64,000 nt of DNA from Halomonas shengliensis. GTDB taxonomy: Bacteria; Pseudomonadota; Gammaproteobacteria; Pseudomonadales; Halomonadaceae. Made by a program: the position numbers and the translations under genes. This document shows positions 34,642-50,513 of this stretch, one piece after another. Position 1 is the stretch's first letter; the number at the start of each line of letters is the position of its first letter. Below the pieces are notes generated by a model that worked only from the letters and a program-made list of their open reading frames with translations, ran no database searches and was not told where the DNA came from. Location: the NCBI RefSeq assembly GCF_900104135.1, contig NZ_FNIV01000006.1, positions 124,001 to 188,000 on the forward strand, written 5' to 3'.

Positions 34642-35067
34642 TCAGCGCTGGTCGGCGGGGGCCGCATTGGGGGTGACCAGCGGGGTGGTGGTGGCCCCGT
34701 CGGGCAGCGGGGCGCCCTCGCTCGGCGTCATCTCGATCTCGCCCTCGAGCTCCCCCTCGCGCTGGATGTTGACCAGGCGATTGCCGTCGAAGGTCAGCGT
34801 GACCCGGCGCCGCTCGACGCCCGCGTAGGCCTTGTCCAGATAGAAGAGGTAGTCCCACTGGTCGGCGTCGAAGGGGGCCTCCAGCAGCGGGCGACCCATC
34901 ACGTAGATGACGTCGTCGCGGGTCATGCCCGGGCGCAGCTGCTCGACCATTTCGGCGGTCACCAGGTTGCCCTGGGGAATGTCGCGCTTGTAGACGCCGA
35001 AGTAGCTGCAGCCGCTGGCCAGCACCAGGGCGGCGGTAAGGGTGACGATTCTGGTCAACTTTTGCAT
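34642..35067 (-). CDS. bamE: Outer-membrane assembly lipoprotein BamE
   Basis: A 141-residue lipoprotein of the beta-barrel assembly machine. The signal MQKLTRIVTLTAALVLASGC ends in the lipobox ASGC. The mature start CSYFGVYKRDIPQGN matches pseudomonad OmlA/BamE. Then comes MVEQLRPGMTRDDVIYVMGRPLL, the PgsA-binding-like helix, and FYLDKAYAGVERRRVTLTFDG. The C-terminal ~25 residues are a Pro/Thr/Ala tail. Divergent from fur with a 72-bp gap, as in pseudomonads. Confidence 0.95.
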   Translation of the reverse strand: MQKLTRIVTLTAALVLASGCSYFGVYKRDIPQGNLVTAEMVEQLRPGMTRDDVIYVMGRPLLEAPFDADQWDYLFYLDKAYAGVERRRVTLTFDGNRLVNIQREGELEGEIEMTPSEGAPLPDGATTTPLVTPNAAPADQR

Positions 35068-35139
35068 TTGCGCCTGTTCTTCACTATCGTGGTTTCGGTC
35101 GATCATACCCGACCCTACCCGATACTGCGAAGAGCGACC

Positions 35140-35586
35140 ATGGCCGACCAGAACCATGAATTACGCAAGGCCGGTCTGAAGGTGACCCTGCCCCGCGTGA
35201 AGATCCTGCAGATCCTGGAGAACGCACAGGGCGAGCATCACATGAGCGCTGAGGACGTCTACAAGACGCTCCTCGATGCCGGCGAGGATGTGGGCCTGGC
35301 CACCGTCTACCGGGTCCTGACCCAGTTCGAGACCGCGGGCCTGGTGGTGCGTCACAATTTCGACGGCGGCCATGCCGTGTTCGAAATCTCCCAAGAGGAG
35401 CACCATGACCATATGGTGTGCCTGGAGAGCGGCGAGATCGTCGAGTTCTTCGACGAGCTGATCGAGCGCCGCCAGCAGGAGATCGCCGAGGAGCACGGCT
35501 ACGAGCTCGTCGACCACGCCCTGGTGCTCTATGTGCGCCCGCGCGGCTCCAGCGTCACCCGCCAGGACGGCCCGCCCCGCAAGTAG
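35140..35586 (+). CDS. fur: Ferric uptake regulator
   Basis: A 148-residue Fe(II)-dependent repressor. The start at 35140 gives MADQNHELRKAGLKVTLPRVKILQILE. The wHTH contains SAEDVYKTLLDAGEDVGLATVYRVLTQFE. Metal-site residues are in HNFDGGHAVFEIS, EEHHDHMVCLESGEIVEFFDELIERRQ and HGYELVDHALVLYV. Only one cysteine remains (MVCLESG), so the CxxC structural zinc pair of E. coli Fur is absent, as in P. aeruginosa Fur. No clear Fur box was seen upstream. Confidence 0.96.
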   Translation: MADQNHELRKAGLKVTLPRVKILQILENAQGEHHMSAEDVYKTLLDAGEDVGLATVYRVLTQFETAGLVVRHNFDGGHAVFEISQEEHHDHMVCLESGEIVEFFDELIERRQQEIAEEHGYELVDHALVLYVRPRGSSVTRQDGPPRK

Positions 35587-35610
35587 CGGTCACCGCCCTG
35601 ACTGGCCTGC

Positions 35611-35643
35611 ACGACGGCCCCGATCATCGATCGGGGCCGTCGT
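35611..35643. terminator. Long hairpin between fur and recN
   Basis: A 14-bp perfect stem ACGACGGCCCCGAT / ATCGGGGCCGTCGT with a CATCG loop lies 25 bp after fur, 41 bp before the convergent recN stop. There is no T-run. Confidence 0.65.
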
Positions 35644-35684
35644 CGTCTGGGGGCATCGCCAGGAGGGGGAGGGGGGCCTGGTGC

Positions 35685-37358
35685 CTAGTGGTGGGGGCGC
35701 TGGCTGGCGTCGAGCATCTCCCGCGCGTGGGCCAGGGTGCGGTCGGAGAGGTTGACCCCACCGAGCATCCGCGCCAGCTCGCCGACCCGGCCGGCCTCGT
35801 CGAGCAGCGCCATGCGGGTCAGGGTGGTATCGCCCTCGGCCTGCTTCTCGATATGCAGGTGGCGGTGGGCCTGGGCGGCCACCTGGGGCAGGTGGGTCAC
35901 GGTCATCACCTGGCCCGTCTCGCCCAGGCGGCGCAGCAGCTGGCCGACGATCTCGGCGGTGGCGCCGGAGACCCCCACGTCGACCTCGTCGAACACCAGG
36001 CTGGGGATGGTGGAGTGGCGTGCCGCCACCACCTGGATCGCCAGGCTGATCCGCGACAGCTCGCCGCCGGAGGCGACCCGCGCCAAGGGGCGCGCCGGCT
36101 GCCCCGGGTTGGCGCTGATCAGGAAGCGCACGGCGTCGAGCCCCTCGGCGGCGGGCGCCTCGCGTTCGCTCACCGCGACCTCGAAGCGCGCCTTGCCCAT
36201 GGCCAGGAAGGCGAGCTGCTCCTGCACCGCCTCGCCGAAGCGCCCGGCGGCCCGGCGACGCGCCTCGCTTACCTCACGGGCCAGGCGCTTCCAGCGCTCG
36301 CGCAGCGCCTCCACCTCGGCGGAGAGGGCGTCGAGGTCCTGGTCGCCCTCGTCCAGCTGTTCCAGCTCGGCATGCAGCGCCTGGTGGCGCGCGGTGAGCT
36401 CCTCGGGCATCACGTGGTGCTTGCGCGCCAGGCGATGCACCTCGCCCAGGCGCGCCTCCACCCAGGCCAGGCGCTCGGGGTCGAGCTCGGTGTCGGCGGC
36501 CAGGTGGGTGAGTTCCCGGGCCGCCTCCTCGACCTGGATGCGCGCCTCGCCCAGCATGGCCAGTGCCTCGCCCAGGCGCCCGCGCTCGCAGCCTGGCAGC
36601 GCCTCGAGCCGGCCGATCGCCCGGGTGAGCAGGCTGACCGCGCCGCCCTCGTCGTGGTCGCAGCACTCGGCGGCGGCCTGGGTCTCGCGCAGGCGCTCCT
36701 CGGCGTGGGCCAGCTCCTCCTGCTCCTCCTCCAGCGCCTTGAGCTCGCCCTCGGCCAGCGCCAGCTGGTCGAGTTCCTCGACCTGGTAGCGCACCAGCTG
36801 GCGGCGGGCGGCCTGCTCGTCGCCATCCTCCGCCAGGCGCTTGAGCCGGCGGCGGGTGGCCTGCCAGGCGCGGAAGGTCTCGGCCATCTCGGCCACCGCC
36901 TCGCGCTGGCCGGCGAAGTCGTCGAGCAGGCGCAGGTGGGTCTCCTCGCGCAGCAGCTGCTGGTGGGCGTGTTGGCCGTGCACCTCGATCAGGTGCTCGC
37001 CCAGTGCCTTGAGGTCGGCGACGGTGGCGGGCTGGCCGTTGATCCACGCCTTGGAACGGCCGTTGGCGCCCACCACCCGGCGCAGCAGGCAGTCGTCATC
37101 GGGCAGCTCGCGCTCGGCCAGCCACTCGCGGGCCCGGGGCAGGGCGGCGATGTCGAAGCGTGCGGTGAGGTCGGCGCGCTCGCACCCGTGGCGCACGCTG
37201 GCGGCATCGGCGCGTTCGCCCAGGCACAGGCCCAGGGCGCCGAGCAGGATCGACTTGCCGGCACCGGTCTCGCCGGTGATGGCGGTCATGCCGCCGGCAA
37301 GCTCCAGCTCGAGGTGATCGACGATGGCGAAGTCGCGTATGGCAAGTTCCGTCAGCAT
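35685..37358 (-). CDS. recN: DNA repair protein RecN
   Basis: A 557-residue SMC-like ATPase acting in double-strand-break repair. The start at 37358 (MLTELAIRDFAIVDHLELEL) follows GGGAGG. Walker A is GETGAGKS (about residues 30-37). Long coiled coils occupy roughly 150-360. The C-terminal head carries the signature RVASGGELSRISLAIQ and Walker B LVFDEVDVGVSG. Upstream lies a strong promoter overlapped by a LexA-like box, consistent with SOS induction. Confidence 0.96.
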   Translation of the reverse strand: MLTELAIRDFAIVDHLELELAGGMTAITGETGAGKSILLGALGLCLGERADAASVRHGCERADLTARFDIAALPRAREWLAERELPDDDCLLRRVVGANGRSKAWINGQPATVADLKALGEHLIEVHGQHAHQQLLREETHLRLLDDFAGQREAVAEMAETFRAWQATRRRLKRLAEDGDEQAARRQLVRYQVEELDQLALAEGELKALEEEQEELAHAEERLRETQAAAECCDHDEGGAVSLLTRAIGRLEALPGCERGRLGEALAMLGEARIQVEEAARELTHLAADTELDPERLAWVEARLGEVHRLARKHHVMPEELTARHQALHAELEQLDEGDQDLDALSAEVEALRERWKRLAREVSEARRRAAGRFGEAVQEQLAFLAMGKARFEVAVSEREAPAAEGLDAVRFLISANPGQPARPLARVASGGELSRISLAIQVVAARHSTIPSLVFDEVDVGVSGATAEIVGQLLRRLGETGQVMTVTHLPQVAAQAHRHLHIEKQAEGDTTLTRMALLDEAGRVGELARMLGGVNLSDRTLAHAREMLDASQRPHH

Positions 37359-37408
37359 GCTGCCTCCCCGGTTCGGCCGCCTGGGATACCTGGTCATTCA
37401 TACATGAT

Positions 37409-37444
37409 GTGTGTGTTTATACAGTAGTCGATGCCCCCTCACAA
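37409..37444 (-). promoter_or_regulatory. recN promoter with overlapping LexA-like box
   Basis: On the minus strand TTGTGA (37444-37439), a 17-bp spacer and TATAAA (37421-37416) form a near-consensus promoter. CTGT-ATAAACAC-ACAC (37424-37409) matches the LexA pattern CTGT-N8-ACAG except for the last base and covers the -10. Promoter and operator sit 51-86 bp upstream of recN. Confidence 0.7.
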
Positions 37445-37475
37445 TGCACGAACGACGGGTCACCAATCGTCACGC

Positions 37476-37503
37476 CTTGAGTTCCGCGGCGGCGTCCCCA
37501 TAT
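37476..37503 (+). promoter_or_regulatory. Sigma-32 (RpoH) promoter of grpE
   Basis: CTTGAGT (37476-37482), a 13-bp spacer and CCCCATAT (37496-37503) match the heat-shock consensus CTTGAAA-N13-CCCCATNT closely. It lies about 80 bp upstream of grpE. Confidence 0.82.
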
Positions 37504-37583
37504 AGCGGGCAGAACTGTCTTTCGACCCCCATTCACGTTGCACCGGCGGCCAGGGGCCGCCGCATCCCTTGCAGGAGAGACCC

Positions 37584-38210
37584 ATGGCCAAAGATCCGCA
37601 GACCCCGCTGGACGACGAGCTCAAGCGCCAGGAGGAAGAGGCGGAGCCCCAGGTCGAGCCCGTGGAGGGCGAGCTTGCGGACGCCGCCGAGGCGGCCGAC
37701 CAGGCGGAAGCGGCCGCCGTCGAGGGCGGCGACAACCCCGAGGCTGAGGTACTGGCGGCCAAGGTCGAGGAGCTCGAGCAGAGCCTCGCCGAGGCCAAGG
37801 ACCAGGCCCTGCGCACCGCCGCCGAGGCCCAGAACGTGCGCCGCCGCGCCGAGCAGGAGGCGGAGAAGGCGCGCAAGTTCGCCCTGGAGAAGTTCGTCAA
37901 GGAGTTGCTGCCGGTGGTCGACAGCCTGGAGAAGGCGCTGGAGGCCATGGGTGAGGAGGCCAGCGAGGCTCACCGCGAGGGCGTCTCCATGACGCTGAAG
38001 ATGCAGCTCGACGTGCTCGGCAAGTTCGGCGTCGAGGTGGTGGAGCCCGCCGGCGAGCCCTTCGACCCGCAGTACCACGAGGCCATGGCCATGGTGCCCA
38101 ACCCGGATCTCGAGCCCAACAGCGTGATGGAGGTGGTCCAGAAGGGCTACCTGCTCAACGGCCGCCTGGTGCGCCCGGCCATGGTGGTGGTCAGCCAGGC
38201 CGCCGGCTGA
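37584..38210 (+). CDS. grpE: Nucleotide-exchange factor GrpE
   Basis: A 208-residue homodimer that releases ADP from DnaK. The ATG at 37584 follows CAGGAGAG. An acidic Ala/Glu-rich N terminus (about 1-55) leads into a long coiled coil ([29 protein letters not shown]). The beta domain carries the signature [19 protein letters not shown] and [23 protein letters not shown]. It is first in the grpE-dnaK-dnaJ cluster, behind its own sigma-32 promoter. Confidence 0.97.
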   Translation: MAKDPQTPLDDELKRQEEEAEPQVEPVEGELADAAEAADQAEAAAVEGGDNPEAEVLAAKVEELEQSLAEAKDQALRTAAEAQNVRRRAEQEAEKARKFALEKFVKELLPVVDSLEKALEAMGEEASEAHREGVSMTLKMQLDVLGKFGVEVVEPAGEPFDPQYHEAMAMVPNPDLEPNSVMEVVQKGYLLNGRLVRPAMVVVSQAAG

Positions 38211-38235
38211 GCAGCAACAAATCCCGGCCGCGGGG

Positions 38236-38263
38236 CTTGAAATGCGCGACGCGGCCCCCAGAT
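38236..38263 (+). promoter_or_regulatory. Sigma-32 (RpoH) promoter of dnaK
   Basis: CTTGAAA (38236-38242), a 13-bp spacer and CCCCAGAT (38256-38263) fit the RpoH consensus almost exactly. It lies in the 120-bp grpE-dnaK gap, about 68 bp upstream of dnaK. Confidence 0.85.
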
Positions 38264-38330
38264 AGACGGCAACCCCGCGGCGCAGGCCGCAACGACTCCG
38301 AATACACCACACGACTTTCGAGGATTTCCT

Positions 38331-40262
<1,932 letters not shown>

Positions 40263-40284
40263 CCACGCATCTGAACCACGGATG

Positions 40285-40319
40285 ACGCCAGCGCGGGGGC
40301 CAGACTCCCGCGTTGGTGT
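40285..40319 (+). terminator. Attenuator-like hairpin between dnaK and dnaJ
   Basis: ACGCCAGCGCGGG pairs with CCCGCGTTGGTGT (13 bp, two G-U pairs) around a 9-nt loop, followed by only TTCC. This probably gives partial termination, lowering dnaJ relative to dnaK. Confidence 0.5.
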
Positions 40320-40352
40320 TTCCGAGGGACCGCGACGGAGGCGGACAGACCC

Positions 40353-41504
40353 ATGTCCAAGCGCGACTATTACGAGGTACTGGGCGTAGAGCGCGGTGCC
40401 GATACCAAGGAAATCAAGAAGGCCTACCGACGCCTGGCCCAGAAGTACCACCCCGACCGCAACCCGGACGATGACAGCGCGGCGGAGAAGTTCCGCGAGG
40501 TCTCCGAGGCCTACGAGGTGCTCTCCGACAGTGAGAAGCGCGCGGCCTACGACCAGTTCGGCCATGCCGGGGTCGACGGCCAGGCCGGCGGCTTCGGCGG
40601 CGGTGGCTTCGGTGGTGCCGGGGCCGGCGGCTTCAGCGACATCTTCGGCGATGTCTTCGGCGACATCTTCGGCGGCGGCGGTGGCCGGCGTCACCCCAAC
40701 GCCCCGCAGCGCGGCAGCGACCTGCGCTACAACCTCGAGCTCGACCTCGAGGATGCCGTGGCCGGCACCAACGTGGACATCCGCGTGCCGCGCCATGTGG
40801 AGTGCGAGCGCTGCGACGGCGGCGGCGCCGAGCCGGGTTCCAGCAAGGAGACCTGCCCGACCTGTAACGGCATGGGCCAGGTGCGCATGCAGCAGGGCTT
40901 CTTCGCCGTGCAGCAGACCTGCCCGACCTGCCACGGCTCCGGCCAACACATCAAGGTGCCGTGCCACAAGTGCCACGGCGAGGGCCGGGTGCGCGAGACC
41001 CGCACCCTGTCGGTGAAGATCCCCGCCGGGGTGGATACCGGCGACCGCATCCGCCTGAATGGCGAGGGCGAGGCCGGCATCAACGGCGGCCCGCCGGGGG
41101 ATCTCTACGTGCAGGTGCACCTCAAGCCGCACCCGATCTTCCAGCGCGACGGCCGCAACCTGCAGTGCGAGGTGCCGATCAACTTCGTCGACGCTGCACT
41201 CGGTGGCGAGCTCGAGGTGCCCACCCTGGGCGGCCGGGTCAAGCTCAAGATCCCGCCCGAGACCCAGACCGGCAAGCTCTTCCGCCTGCGTGGCAAGGGC
41301 GTCAAGCCGGTGCGCGGCGGCGCCCCGGGCGACCTGATCTGCAAGGTGGTGGTCGAGACCCCGGTGAAGCTCAACGAGGAGCAGAAGGAGCTGCTGCGCC
41401 AGTTCCAGGAGAGCCTGGGGGGCTCCAACAGCGCCCACCACTCGCCGAAGAAGAGCGGCTTCTTCGACGGCGTGAAGAAGTTCTTCGAGGACATGAAGCC
41501 CTAG
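40353..41504 (+). CDS. dnaJ: Co-chaperone DnaJ (Hsp40)
   Basis: A 383-residue type I J-protein. The J domain (residues 1-70) holds the HPD motif in [12 protein letters not shown] Gly/Phe-rich linker ([22 protein letters not shown]) follows. The zinc domain contains four CxxCxGxG-type repeats starting [24 protein letters not shown] and CHKCHGEG (about 149-215). The C-terminal substrate domains end with [15 protein letters not shown] long hairpin follows. Confidence 0.98.
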   Translation: MSKRDYYEVLGVERGADTKEIKKAYRRLAQKYHPDRNPDDDSAAEKFREVSEAYEVLSDSEKRAAYDQFGHAGVDGQAGGFGGGGFGGAGAGGFSDIFGDVFGDIFGGGGGRRHPNAPQRGSDLRYNLELDLEDAVAGTNVDIRVPRHVECERCDGGGAEPGSSKETCPTCNGMGQVRMQQGFFAVQQTCPTCHGSGQHIKVPCHKCHGEGRVRETRTLSVKIPAGVDTGDRIRLNGEGEAGINGGPPGDLYVQVHLKPHPIFQRDGRNLQCEVPINFVDAALGGELEVPTLGGRVKLKIPPETQTGKLFRLRGKGVKPVRGGAPGDLICKVVVETPVKLNEEQKELLRQFQESLGGSNSAHHSPKKSGFFDGVKKFFEDMKP

Positions 41505-41532
41505 GCGGCATCACCCCTCGAGGAGCACATGG

Positions 41533-41567
41533 CAGGGCCCCGGCATCAAACAGATGCCGGGGCCCTG
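41533..41567. terminator. Hairpin between dnaJ and the HNH gene
   Basis: A 15-bp perfect stem CAGGGCCCCGGCATC / GATGCCGGGGCCCTG encloses AAACA. It lies 28 bp past dnaJ and 27 bp before the convergent HNH stop; there is no T-run. Confidence 0.65.
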
Positions 41568-41594
41568 TCGCGTTCAGGTGTGGATGCGGCGCAC

Positions 41595-42551
41595 TCAGCG
41601 CCGCAGCTGGTCCAGCCGCCAGGCCAGGGCGTCGCGATCCGGCTGCCAGCGCGGGTCGCGGGGCAGCACCAGCGGCTGGCGATCCAGTTCGCACAGCCAG
41701 CGGCTGTCGGGCACCAGGGCATCCACGCTGGGGCTGACATGCCAGCGCTGGTCCGGGCCGGGGGCGATCAGCAGGTTGTCCATTGCCCAGTGCAGGTTGG
41801 GGGTCAGCGCGATGCCGTTCACCGGGCGGTCGTCCTGGCTCTCGGCGAAGGGCACCAGGTGGGCGGCCTCCACCAGGTAGCGGTAGTCGGGGGTGATATA
41901 GCGCAGCCGGCTCGCCGCGCAGCGGTAGTCGTAGGCCTCCAGCACCAGCGAACGGAAGGCGGCGGAGCGGGCCCTGGCCTGTCTCGGGGAGTCGCCTTCC
42001 GGGCCCTTGAGCCGTTCCGGCGCCTTTTCGTAGGCGCCGCTGGCGAAGGCGTCTTCGAGGTAGTCATGCAGCCTGGCCTGGGCATCCGGGCTCCAGGAGA
42101 AGTAGCGGGCGACCAGGTGGGCGCCAGCCTCGCGGGTGGCCTCCTCGCTGGCGAGGCGTGCGTACAGTTCCGGATGCAGGCTTGCCGTGTCGAAGCGCTT
42201 GAGCAACTGGTCGAGGGATCCGGGGGCGCCCAGCTGGTCGGCGACCTCCGCCAGGGCAGGGGAAAGCGCCGGTTGCCAGAGTGACCCTGCCTCGCCGTCA
42301 GGGCCCCTATCGCTGGCCAGGAACCACAGCGGCAGCCAGGGGCGCGCCTCGCGACGGACGCCGGCGGCGAGCTCATAGAGGTCGTGATAGCGAGCGACCA
42401 GTCGGTCATCGATGGCTACGCGAGGCGAGGTGATATGCCCCGCCTGGATCTCGCAGAGGATGGCCAGCAGCAGGCAGGGCTTGTTGGGAGCCGGCCTGCC
42501 CTTGCTGTGGCCCACCCTGAGTCTCGTCAGGCACGCCAGCGCCTTGTCCAT
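41595..42551 (-). CDS. HNH endonuclease family protein, putative restriction-type nuclease
   Basis: A 318-residue protein with a strong GGGAGGG ribosome site. The N-terminal half contains the NKPCLLLAILCEI stretch (about residues 23-35) seen in stand-alone HNH restriction-like nucleases. The C-terminal HNH_2-type domain shows YRCAASR (208-214), then VEAAHLVPFAES with His-231, NGIALTPN with Asn-246, and LHWAMDN with His-254. The metal-site residues therefore look intact. No methylase is adjacent. Target specificity and a defence role are unknown and inferred. It is inserted, with two other accessory genes, between dnaJ and dapB. Confidence 0.8.
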   Translation of the reverse strand: MDKALACLTRLRVGHSKGRPAPNKPCLLLAILCEIQAGHITSPRVAIDDRLVARYHDLYELAAGVRREARPWLPLWFLASDRGPDGEAGSLWQPALSPALAEVADQLGAPGSLDQLLKRFDTASLHPELYARLASEEATREAGAHLVARYFSWSPDAQARLHDYLEDAFASGAYEKAPERLKGPEGDSPRQARARSAAFRSLVLEAYDYRCAASRLRYITPDYRYLVEAAHLVPFAESQDDRPVNGIALTPNLHWAMDNLLIAPGPDQRWHVSPSVDALVPDSRWLCELDRQPLVLPRDPRWQPDRDALAWRLDQLRR

Positions 42552-42686
42552 CGGGTCCCTCCCTTTCCCGGGTGTCGGCGGTTCACGGTATCACGTCGCC
42601 AGTGCACGGTTGAAAGATGGTGCTTGGCGGCGGCAGTGCTGTCGTCATAGTCTGGAGGCCCGACATTCCTGCAGGAGAGTAGCGCC

Positions 42687-44742
<2,056 letters not shown>

Positions 44743-44823
44743 AGGGGTAGTCGAAGGGCGCGGTTTCCTGTAATATCCCCAAAATTTTGGCCGGGCGCAC
44801 GGGCGAAAGCCCCCTTCAACAGC

Positions 44824-44917
44824 GCTTGTTGCTTCGGCCCAGGCATTCCGAGCGAATGACAACAAGCGGGATGAAACCGGTCTAGCCATCGGGTTCGTCC
44901 CGCTTTTTTGCGGCCCG
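44824..44917 (+). promoter_or_regulatory. carA leader with overlapping hairpins and an intrinsic terminator
   Basis: The terminator stem AAGCGGGATGAA (44864-44875) pairs with a GGGTTCGTCCCGCTT segment ending at 44911 and is followed by TTTTTT. An upstream stem GCTTGTTG (44824-44831) pairs perfectly with CAACAAGC (44860-44867), sharing AAGC with the terminator, so the two structures compete. A 9-codon frame ATG...TAG (44856-44885, MTTSGMKPV) lies across both. A GNRA hairpin GGGC-GAAA-GCCC is at 44801-44812. This could terminate dapB mRNA, attenuate carAB, or both. Confidence 0.7.
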
Positions 44918-44965
44918 GCGAACGGCATTGACGAGCTGTCTCTTTACACTTGGGAGGACCTAGCC

Positions 44966-46114
44966 TTGAACAGACCCGCGATACTGGCCCTGGAAGATGG
45001 CAGCGTGTTTCACGGCACGGCCATCGGCGCCGATGGACAGACCAGCGGTGAGGTGGTGTTCAATACGGCCATGACCGGCTACCAGGAAATCCTCACCGAC
45101 CCCTCCTACACCCGACAGATCGTCACCCTCACCTATCCGCATATCGGCAACACCGGCGTCAACGCCGAGGATGTCGAGTCCGGCGCCATCGCCGCCGCCG
45201 GCCTGGTGATCCGCGACCTGCCGCTGCTGGCCAGCAGCTTCCGCTGCGAGCAGACCCTCTCCGACTACCTCAAGGGCCAGAACGTGCTGGGCATCGCCGA
45301 GATCGATACCCGCCGGCTGACCCGCATCCTGCGCGACAAGGGCGCCCAGAACGGCGCCATCCTGGCCGGCAGCGAGGCCGAGGGTGAGGATGCCGAGGCC
45401 CGCGCCCTGGCCGCCGCCCGCGCCTTCCCGGGCCTCAAGGGCATGGATCTGGCCAAGGTGGTCTCCTGCCAGAGCCCCTACGAGTGGAGCGAGGGCGAGT
45501 GGGCCCTGGGCCAGGGCTATGCCGATGCCGCCGCCGGCGAGCGCCCCTTCCACGTGGTCGCCTACGACTTCGGCGTCAAGCGCAACATCCTGCGCATGCT
45601 CGCCTCCCGCGGCTGCCGCCTCACCGTGGTGCCGGCCCAGACCCCGGCCGCCGAGGTGCTGGCGATGGCCCCCGACGGCATCTTCCTGGCCAACGGCCCC
45701 GGCGACCCCGAGCCCTGCGACTACGCCATCACGGCGATCCAGGAGCTCCTCGAGAGCGGGATCCCGCTGTTCGGCATCTGCCTGGGCCACCAGCTGCTGG
45801 CACTGGCCAGCGGGGCGAAGACGGTGAAGATGGGCCACGGCCACCACGGCGCCAACCACCCGGTGCAGGACCTCGACACCGGCCACGTGATGATCACCAG
45901 CCAGAACCACGGCTTCGCCGCCGACGAGGCGAGCCTGCCGGCCAACCTGCGCGCCACCCATCGCTCGCTGTTCGACGGCACCCTGCAGGGGATCGAGCGT
46001 ACCGACTGCCCGGCCTTCAGCTTCCAGGGGCACCCGGAGGCGAGCCCCGGCCCCAAGGACGTCGCGCCGCTGTTCGACCGCTTCGTCGCGATGATGCAGG
46101 ACCGCCGCGGCTGA
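44966..46114 (+). CDS. carA: Carbamoyl-phosphate synthase small (glutaminase) subunit
   Basis: A 382-residue glutamine amidotransferase subunit feeding pyrimidine and arginine synthesis. It starts with TTG (44966) after GGGAGG, the same rare start known for P. aeruginosa carA; the encoded N terminus [21 protein letters not shown] fits. Class I GATase residues are intact: Cys in [14 protein letters not shown] and the His/Glu pair in [11 protein letters not shown]. It lies behind an attenuator-like leader and 64 bp upstream of carB. Confidence 0.97.
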   Translation: MNRPAILALEDGSVFHGTAIGADGQTSGEVVFNTAMTGYQEILTDPSYTRQIVTLTYPHIGNTGVNAEDVESGAIAAAGLVIRDLPLLASSFRCEQTLSDYLKGQNVLGIAEIDTRRLTRILRDKGAQNGAILAGSEAEGEDAEARALAAARAFPGLKGMDLAKVVSCQSPYEWSEGEWALGQGYADAAAGERPFHVVAYDFGVKRNILRMLASRGCRLTVVPAQTPAAEVLAMAPDGIFLANGPGDPEPCDYAITAIQELLESGIPLFGICLGHQLLALASGAKTVKMGHGHHGANHPVQDLDTGHVMITSQNHGFAADEASLPANLRATHRSLFDGTLQGIERTDCPAFSFQGHPEASPGPKDVAPLFDRFVAMMQDRRG

Positions 46115-46178
46115 TCCGCCGCGCGGCCCCGTCTCGAGTCACGTCGCCCCTCGTCACCCTTTTTCAGCGGGAAGCACC

Positions 46179-49421
<3,243 letters not shown>

Positions 49422-49422
49422 T

Positions 49423-49899
49423 ATGAACAAGGTCCCGATGACCGTCGCCGGAGAGGCGCGCCTGCGCGAGGAGCTCGACCACCTCAAGAGCGAGGCGCGT
49501 CCCAAGGTGATCGCCGCCATCGCCGAGGCCCGCGAGCACGGCGATCTCAAGGAGAACGCCGAGTACCATGCCGCCCGTGAGCAGCAGGGCTTCATCGAGG
49601 GGCGCATCCAGGAGATCGAGGGCAAGCTTTCCAGCGCCCAGGTGATCGACGTCACCAAGCTGCCCAAGACCGGCAAGGTGATCTTCGGGGTCACCGTCGA
49701 GCTCCTTAACCTCGACACCGACGAAGAGGTCACCTACCGCATCGTCGGCGAGGACGAGGCCGACATCAAGCAGCGGCTGATCTCGGTCACCTCGCCCATC
49801 GCCCGTGCCCTGATCGGCAAGGAGGAGGGCGACGTGGTGGTGGTCAAGACCCCCGGCGGCGATGTCGAGTACGAGATCTCGAGCGTCGAGCACCTGTAG
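49423..49899 (+). CDS. greA: Transcription elongation factor GreA
   Basis: A 158-residue factor that stimulates RNA-polymerase transcript cleavage. The start at 49423 yields [27 protein letters not shown], matching the E. coli MQAIPMTL pattern. The N-terminal coiled coil has the acidic tip in [18 protein letters not shown] with Asp/Glu residues that enter the secondary channel. The C-terminal FKBP-like domain ends [11 protein letters not shown]. Transcribed after carB; a bidirectional terminator follows. Confidence 0.97.
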   Translation: MNKVPMTVAGEARLREELDHLKSEARPKVIAAIAEAREHGDLKENAEYHAAREQQGFIEGRIQEIEGKLSSAQVIDVTKLPKTGKVIFGVTVELLNLDTDEEVTYRIVGEDEADIKQRLISVTSPIARALIGKEEGDVVVVKTPGGDVEYEISSVEHL

Positions 49900-49940
49900 C
49901 CCTTCGGGCAGCGACAAGCTGCAAGGATCACGCTACAAGA

Positions 49941-49970
49941 AAGCCCCGCAGGCGAATGCCTGCGGGGCTT
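49941..49970. terminator. Bidirectional terminator between greA and yhbY
   Basis: A 13-bp perfect stem AAGCCCCGCAGGC / GCCTGCGGGGCTT with a GAAT loop is followed by CTTCATC on the plus strand and TCTTGT on the minus strand. It serves convergent greA and yhbY. Confidence 0.82.
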
Positions 49971-50021
49971 CTTCATCTCTGCGAGTCGGCAAGCTGTCCC
50001 TGCTCCTCGCGCGAAGCGCGG

Positions 50022-50348
50022 TCAGTGCCGCCCGTGATGCCCCTCGAAGCGCTGCACGTTGGAGAGCTTCGGGTTGGCCCGGGGGTTGTGGCGGTAGAGC
50101 AGCGCCATCTTGCCGATCTTCTGGACCAGCTCGGCGCCGCTGGCGGTGACCAGCTCGTCGAGCATGGCGCCGCGGTCGTCGCGCTCCGGCAGGGCGAGCT
50201 TCACCTTGATCAGCTCGTGGTCGGCCAGGGCCCGCTCGAGCTCGGCGAGCACGCCCTCGGAGATGCCGTTCTCGGAGACCGTGACCACCGGGTTGAGGTG
50301 GTGGCCGATGCTGCGGAATGCTTTCTTTTGTGCCTGTGACAAGCTCAT
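50022..50348 (-). CDS. yhbY: YhbY, CRM-domain RNA-binding protein
   Basis: A 108-residue CRM-domain protein associated with pre-50S ribosomal subunits. The start at 50348 gives [48 protein letters not shown] and the NGISEGV block are characteristic. A helix [19 protein letters not shown] and the terminal [15 protein letters not shown] complete the domain. Divergent from rlmE, the conserved gammaproteobacterial layout. Confidence 0.95.
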   Translation of the reverse strand: MSLSQAQKKAFRSIGHHLNPVVTVSENGISEGVLAELERALADHELIKVKLALPERDDRGAMLDELVTASGAELVQKIGKMALLYRHNPRANPKLSNVQRFEGHHGRH

Positions 50349-50513
50349 GGTATCTTGCGTCTTCCCGGTTGCGCGCAGCCGCCCATGGTACGCGGAAAAC
50401 GTCGCGTCGGAAATGCCATCGGCGCGACATCTGCGCAGGCCGCCTCGGCCGAGGCGCGCCGTCCGGCACCCCGCTTCCGCCCCGTCCGTTCCCGTTCCAC
50501 CCCAGGTGATGCC

